Source: a virus. Taken from it: a stretch of DNA of 64,000 nucleotides. This document shows positions 60,173 to 64,000 of the stretch, in pieces. Numbering within the stretch: position 1 is the first letter of the stretch; each line of letters starts with the position of its first letter. Under the pieces are notes generated by a model. The model was given only the letters and a program-made list of their open reading frames with translations. It did no database searches and was not told where the DNA came from. Location of the stretch: IMG/VR virus record IMGVR_UViG_3300023210_003077, positions 1 to 64,000 of that record. One strand, written 5' to 3'. The translations under genes were made by a program, and so were the position numbers.

Positions 60173-62314
60173 TTAAATATTTTTGAATCTTTCCATTATC
60201 GCTTGAACATCATTATCTGAAAGTTTATCTTCTTGGATAAGGCTTTCATGTGATACAAGTTTCTTTGTTACAGACTCATTTGTCTTTAGCTTTCTAGTTG
60301 ACCAAAAATGTTCAACTTGTGCCTCAGTAGTTAAAACGTCTTCTGGATATAATCTAGCTTGTGACAAGATAGATTTCTTAGAAGTGTCGTTTAATTGTTC
60401 CCAGATTGGCTTTGTGTTTTCAGGCATCAATCTGATTATTCTCTCTTCAAGAGATTCGTTCTTAGTTGATAGTGCTTCAGATATCAATAACAAAACATCT
60501 TTTTGAGTAAAGTAGTCTCTTTCGTTTATATGGACTTTAACTGACTCTTGTTCGTCATTTGACAAAGCGTAAAAGCTGTCAACTTGTGATTTAGACATGA
60601 ACTTCAAGAAATTCACATCTGTTGTTTCAGAAACTTTTCGTTTTTTAGCTTCTTCAATTAGTTTATCAATAGATTCAGATAATTCAGAATCACTATCACC
60701 GTTTACCATATCATGGCTTTCAGTTTTATCTTCTTTGTTTTCTTCATCTTTATTTTCTTCATCTTTGTTTTCTTCTGTTGCGTAATCATCTGTATTCTCA
60801 ACAGATTCTTCAACACCATTTTCTTCATCATTATTATCTAATGATACTTCAAGATTACAATTTTCTTCATCTTTGTTTTCTTCATCATCAAAAGCTTCAA
60901 AACCAGCATCGTCTAGAGATGGGAAGCTTTCAGATCCTTCAACAGATTCAAATAATTTATCTCCGTTTAATCTCTCAACTATCAATCCTTGATAATTAAT
61001 TGATTTGTCAAGATTCTCTGCTACATACTCAGAATAAGCGATGTTATCATCTAAATGTTCTGCGATATACTCAGAGTAAGCAATGTTACCTTCAACATGC
61101 TCAGATAAGTATTCAGAATAAGCGATATTATTATCAACGTTTTCTGCGATATACTCAGAGTAAGCAATGTTTTTGTCTAAATTCTCAGCGATATACTCAG
61201 AATAAGCGATGTTTTTGTCTAAATTCTCAGCGATATATTCAGAATAAGCAATGTTCTTATCTAAACTCTCAGCTAAATACTCAGAATATGAAATGTTTTT
61301 ATCAACATTCTCAGCTAAATACTCAGCATAAGATATGTTCTTGTCTAAATTCTCAGCTAAATACTCAGAATAATCAATGTTCTTATCTAAGTTTTCACCT
61401 AAATACTCAGCGTAATTAATAGATTTCTCTAAGTTTTCTGCTAAATAATCATTATGTTTAACTAATTTCTCAGTTGTCTTCTTTAATGATTTATTCTCAT
61501 TAACTACTATTTGTACCTTTTCTGATAAATAATCAAGATACTTAGCTACTTTTGAATTAGAGTTGTTTAACTCTTCATAATACTCTAATAATTGTTCCAA
61601 TTTCTTTGGAGCTACATTACCTTTAGTAATGGCTGTATTAACTGTCTTCTTAGTTGATGCTAATTCGTTAACTAAGTAGTTAGAGTAGTCAGTCAATTGT
61701 TTTTTTGTTACAAACTCATTTTTGTTCATATTGAATAACTCATTTATTTTTGACTCATCGGACATTTCATATATCCTAAAGTTAGATTTTTCGTCATTAT
61801 ATCCCAATGACTCATTAAGTACCTTAACATCCATTTTAGCTGACGCAAATCCTGGGTCAGCAACAATGTCATAAGTAAATAATTTTTTAAGGGAAACTGA
61901 ACCATCAGATTCAGTAATACCAGCAGCTCTTGAAGAAACGAATACAGGACACCCGTCATCGACAAGTGCTTTTGCTTCCTTACCCCAGTAAGTACTTAGT
62001 AATTTAATCTCTCCCGCTACGATATTTTTCTCTTGGATATAACTTGCCTTTGTGATAATATGCGAGGCTCTTGAGAGTGATGTGTCAAAAACGTCTGGAT
62101 GATCGAATTCACCATAAACAGCACCTAAGCCACTTATACGTTCATTCATTTCATTCAATGCTGGTAAAAATTTATCAGCCGAATAAATACGTTCATTTCT
62201 GTTCTTGACACCGAATTCGGTGAATGTACCACCTAATGTGTACCCCTTATTAGCAGAGTTACTCTCTCTAATAAGTTGGTTTTGTGAATTTTCTACTATT
62301 AAAACCGGTTTCAT
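60173..62314 (-). CDS. Prohead protease fused to repetitive scaffold
   Basis: 713 residues. Residues ~1-165 are a gp21-type prohead protease: VYGEFDHPDV then SLSRASHIITK (catalytic His72), PVFVSSRAAG (Ser127/128) and FTYDIVADPGFASAKM (Asp). At VKVLNE|SLGYN (after Glu168) is a site of the same class as the tagged proteins, so the protease may free itself from the scaffold. Residues 288-441 are eleven 14-residue repeats (xEYLAENLDKNIAYS), two heptads each, likely a long coiled coil. Residues ~460-540 are acidic (ENKDEENKDEENKEDK) and a helical C-terminus ends with TEAQVEHFWSTRKL... . In T4, gp21 and the gp22 scaffold are separate proteins. Confidence 0.85.
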   Translation of the reverse strand: MKPVLIVENSQNQLIRESNSANKGYTLGGTFTEFGVKNRNERIYSADKFLPALNEMNERISGLGAVYGEFDHPDVFDTSLSRASHIITKASYIQEKNIVAGEIKLLSTYWGKEAKALVDDGCPVFVSSRAAGITESDGSVSLKKLFTYDIVADPGFASAKMDVKVLNESLGYNDEKSNFRIYEMSDESKINELFNMNKNEFVTKKQLTDYSNYLVNELASTKKTVNTAITKGNVAPKKLEQLLEYYEELNNSNSKVAKYLDYLSEKVQIVVNENKSLKKTTEKLVKHNDYLAENLEKSINYAEYLGENLDKNIDYSEYLAENLDKNISYAEYLAENVDKNISYSEYLAESLDKNIAYSEYIAENLDKNIAYSEYIAENLDKNIAYSEYIAENVDNNIAYSEYLSEHVEGNIAYSEYIAEHLDDNIAYSEYVAENLDKSINYQGLIVERLNGDKLFESVEGSESFPSLDDAGFEAFDDEENKDEENCNLEVSLDNNDEENGVEESVENTDDYATEENKDEENKDEENKEDKTESHDMVNGDSDSELSESIDKLIEEAKKRKVSETTDVNFLKFMSKSQVDSFYALSNDEQESVKVHINERDYFTQKDVLLLISEALSTKNESLEERIIRLMPENTKPIWEQLNDTSKKSILSQARLYPEDVLTTEAQVEHFWSTRKLKTNESVTKKLVSHESLIQEDKLSDNDVQAIMERFKNI
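60992..61453 (-). repeat. 42-bp coding tandem repeat, eleven copies
   Basis: Encodes the 14-residue repeats of the scaffold. Consensus residues are Ala/Ser-Glu-Asn/His-Leu/Val-Asp-Lys-Asn-Ile-x-Tyr-Ser-Glu-Tyr-Leu/Ile. Copies 6-8 are most alike, suggesting slippage-type expansion; outer copies have drifted. Confidence 0.9.
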
Positions 62315-62340
62315 GTAAAATAATTATTTTTTGCTTCTTA

Positions 62341-62392
62341 GTATATATTGACAATGTAAATTCTAAAAATAACAAAGGTGGATTCTTTACAG
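62341..62392 (-). promoter_or_regulatory. Bipartite promoter of the protease-scaffold gene
   Basis: Minus strand: CTGTAAAGAATCCACCTT (62392-62375), 25 nt, then AATATATAC (62349-62341), 26 nt before the ATG at 62314. The box is base-for-base identical to that of the capsid gene. Confidence 0.75.
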
Positions 62393-62483
62393 AGGCTCTA
62401 TAATCTTTTATTAAAGAAGGTTTGGTGAGTACGGGAAGAGGACAACACATATTTAATAAATAATTAAAATTTTGAGGTTTTTT

Positions 62484-62885
62484 ATGATAATAACTAGAGA
62501 GATAAAAGTTAAAATAAGCGAAGCAAACTATTCATACTATGAAAATCTAGGATATAGTGATGTTACAATTGGTGAATTATTAATAATACCAGTTGAATTA
62601 CTATCCAAAGGATCCCACTATAAAATAAAGTGTAAGTGTGATAAATGTGGAATCGAAAAGGATGTAATATTCAAGAACTATATTAAATATGATAATAACT
62701 GGGGTGAATACTCTTGTAGAAAATGCTCAGAATCAAAAAGGAAAAAATCATTAAGAGAAAATTACGGTGTTGACTATCCAATACAAAACAATAAAATATT
62801 GAAAAAAATGAAAAAAACACTTATAGATAAGTACGGTGTTGACAACATATCCAAACGCGATAATAAACAAAACGATATTTCCTAA
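62484..62885 (+). CDS. Homing-endonuclease remnant with zinc finger and NUMOD-like motifs
   Basis: 133 residues from ATG 62484 (an in-frame TTG at 62472 is possible). It contains a four-cysteine finger (CKCDKCG ... YSCRKC) and then two copies of the ENYGVDYPIQNNKILKKMKK / DKYGVDNISK pattern found in DNA-binding parts of phage homing nucleases. No nuclease motif follows: the ORF stops ten bases before the RNase R gene. It is probably a truncated, no longer active invader inserted in front of RNase R. Confidence 0.6.
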   Translation: MIITREIKVKISEANYSYYENLGYSDVTIGELLIIPVELLSKGSHYKIKCKCDKCGIEKDVIFKNYIKYDNNWGEYSCRKCSESKRKKSLRENYGVDYPIQNNKILKKMKKTLIDKYGVDNISKRDNKQNDIS

Positions 62886-62895
62886 TAAAAGGAAT

Positions 62896-64000
62896 ATGAA
62901 TAATAATATAAAAGAAGGAGAACGTTACGAAGGTCAAATAGAGTTCTCAACAAACAGACACGCAACAATCACAATAAACGATAAATCAATTTTCATTTAT
63001 AAGAAGAATACTAAAAATGCTTTACACTTAGATAAAGTAATTGTAGAAGTATTTAGGGGTGATAGGAAATTAGAAGCTAAAGTAATTAACACAATATCAA
63101 GGAATAAGAAAGAATTCGTTGGTAAGGTACATATTAATGGTAAATCAACATTTGTTATAGCAGATAATAAAAGAATACCAGTTGATTTCTATATCAAGGG
63201 TGGATTAAAATCGGAAGATAACCAAAAGGTTATAGTCGAACTCACAAAGTGGGTAGATAGTAAATCCCCACAAGCTAAGATAACTAAGATATTAGGAGAT
63301 GTTGGTGATAATAACGCTGAGATGAATTCGATAATGTATGAATATGGATTACCAGTTGATTTTCCACAAGATGTTATAAACGAATCAGAACTCACACCAG
63401 AAGTAATAACCGAAAAGGAAATAAAATCTCGTAGAGATATGAGAGATACAACAACAATAACAATCGACCCAGTAGATGCTCGTGATTTTGATGACGCATT
63501 ATCACTTAAAGTAATGAATGATAATAGATTTGAAGTAGGAGTACATATTGCTGATGTTGGACACTATGTTAAACCTGGTACTAAATTAGATGATGAAGCT
63601 TATGAAAGAGCAACATCTGTGTATCTAGTTGATAGATGTGTATCTATGTTACCAGAAAGACTTAGTAATGGAATATGTTCATTAAAACCTAATGAAGATA
63701 GGTTAGCATTTTCAGTTGTATTTACACTAGACTCGGATGGTAAAATTGTTAAAGAATGGCACGGTAAAACAGTCATACATTCTGATATGAGATTTGCTTA
63801 TGAGGATGCTCAAGAGATAATCGAGGGTAATGATGAAAAATACACAGGTGATGGTAGTGTTTATCCATTGATGATTAATCATCTAAACACATTAGCTAAG
63901 AAAATAAGAAAGAAAAGAATTAAAGACGGTTCATTAGAGATGGGTGGTGTGGAAGTTCGATTCGAATTAGCAGAGGATAATAAGAAACCAATTGGTGTTT
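62896..64000 (+). CDS. rnr: RNase R / RNase II-family exoribonuclease (runs off the window)
   Basis: At least 368 codons, start ATG 62896 (MNNNIKEGERYEGQIEFSTN), truncated at the window end. Residues ~1-80 and ~80-160 look like cold-shock/OB domains. The RNB catalytic domain begins near 190, with TITIDPVDARDFDDALSL (Asp cluster), EVGVHIADVGHYVKPG and YLVDRCVSMLPERLSNGICS. RNase R digests structured RNA 3' to 5' and in bacteria degrades non-stop mRNAs in trans-translation with tmRNA and SmpB. Its place in a genome that also encodes tmRNA is suggestive. No preceding Shine-Dalgarno, apart from a weak AAAAGGAAT. Confidence 0.9.
   Translation, partial: MNNNIKEGERYEGQIEFSTNRHATITINDKSIFIYKKNTKNALHLDKVIVEVFRGDRKLEAKVINTISRNKKEFVGKVHINGKSTFVIADNKRIPVDFYIKGGLKSEDNQKVIVELTKWVDSKSPQAKITKILGDVGDNNAEMNSIMYEYGLPVDFPQDVINESELTPEVITEKEIKSRRDMRDTTTITIDPVDARDFDDALSLKVMNDNRFEVGVHIADVGHYVKPGTKLDDEAYERATSVYLVDRCVSMLPERLSNGICSLKPNEDRLAFSVVFTLDSDGKIVKEWHGKTVIHSDMRFAYEDAQEIIEGNDEKYTGDGSVYPLMINHLNTLAKKIRKKRIKDGSLEMGGVEVRFELAEDNKKPIGV

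Noticed and set aside
61000-61419. Plus-strand ORF of 139 codons opposite the scaffold repeat.
   Set aside because: It is the periodic shadow of the 42-bp repeat, with no promoter or independent support.

Overview
The window is about 64 kb of AT-rich DNA from a large tailed phage with a T4-type (myovirus) core. Diagnostic genes are a UvsX/RecA recombinase, a gp41-like replicative helicase, the N-terminal part of a gp43-like family B DNA polymerase, NrdA, ThyA, a prohead protease fused to a scaffold, and a gp23-like major capsid protein. Start codons sit in A/T-rich leaders, almost none with a Shine-Dalgarno sequence. This, with the PcfJ-like, NADAR and H1-like relatives, suggests a Bacteroidota host; that is inference.

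Layout. 0.1-5 kb: putative internal-virion proteins, including an ankyrin/PcfJ-like protein. 5-9 kb: RuvC-like nuclease, DUF6011-like protein, PnkP-type phosphatase, H1-like protein and UvsX. 9-11 kb: a duplicated Vsr-type homing endonuclease. 10.9-13.2 kb: six small adjacent genes sharing one N-terminal tag. 13.2-15.2 kb: a frameshifted Ro60 (TROVE) gene behind a structured non-coding RNA, a Y RNA candidate. 15.2-20.1 kb: NrdA and helicase. 20-24.6 kb: membrane protein, tagged proteins, DinG/XPD-like helicase and HAD protein. 24.6-29.9 kb: partial PolB, ThyA, P-loop protein and 2H phosphoesterase. 30-39 kb: peptidase, retropepsin-like protein, glycosyltransferase, capsid-like paralogue and a PolA-like palm protein. 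39-51 kb: large tail or virion structural proteins. 51-58 kb: more tagged proteins, a second capsid paralogue, a DNA adenine methylase, NADAR, a tmRNA, a second peptidase and an NFACT-R protein. 58-62.4 kb: head genes. 62.5-64 kb: a homing-endonuclease remnant and RNase R, which runs off the window.

Three themes stand out. (1) More than twenty otherwise unrelated proteins begin with a short tag (M-K-x-[LWF]-x-x-F-N-E and variants) closely resembling the T4 capsid-targeting sequence, which ends at a prohead-protease cleavage site; the major capsid protein carries the same kind of site (I-N-E). I infer a large cargo of packaged, probably injected proteins. (2) The phage carries an unusual RNA-surveillance set: tmRNA, RNase R, an NFACT-R (RqcH/NEMF C-terminal) protein, and Ro60 with an adjacent structured RNA. 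(3) Four loci (capsid gene, protease-scaffold gene, tmRNA and Ro60-linked RNA) share one bipartite promoter: an 18-bp box 25-26 nt upstream of a TATATATAC element.

Three core genes are broken or partial: an in-frame UGA in the capsid gene, a frameshift in Ro60, and a PolB ORF that stops after motif A.
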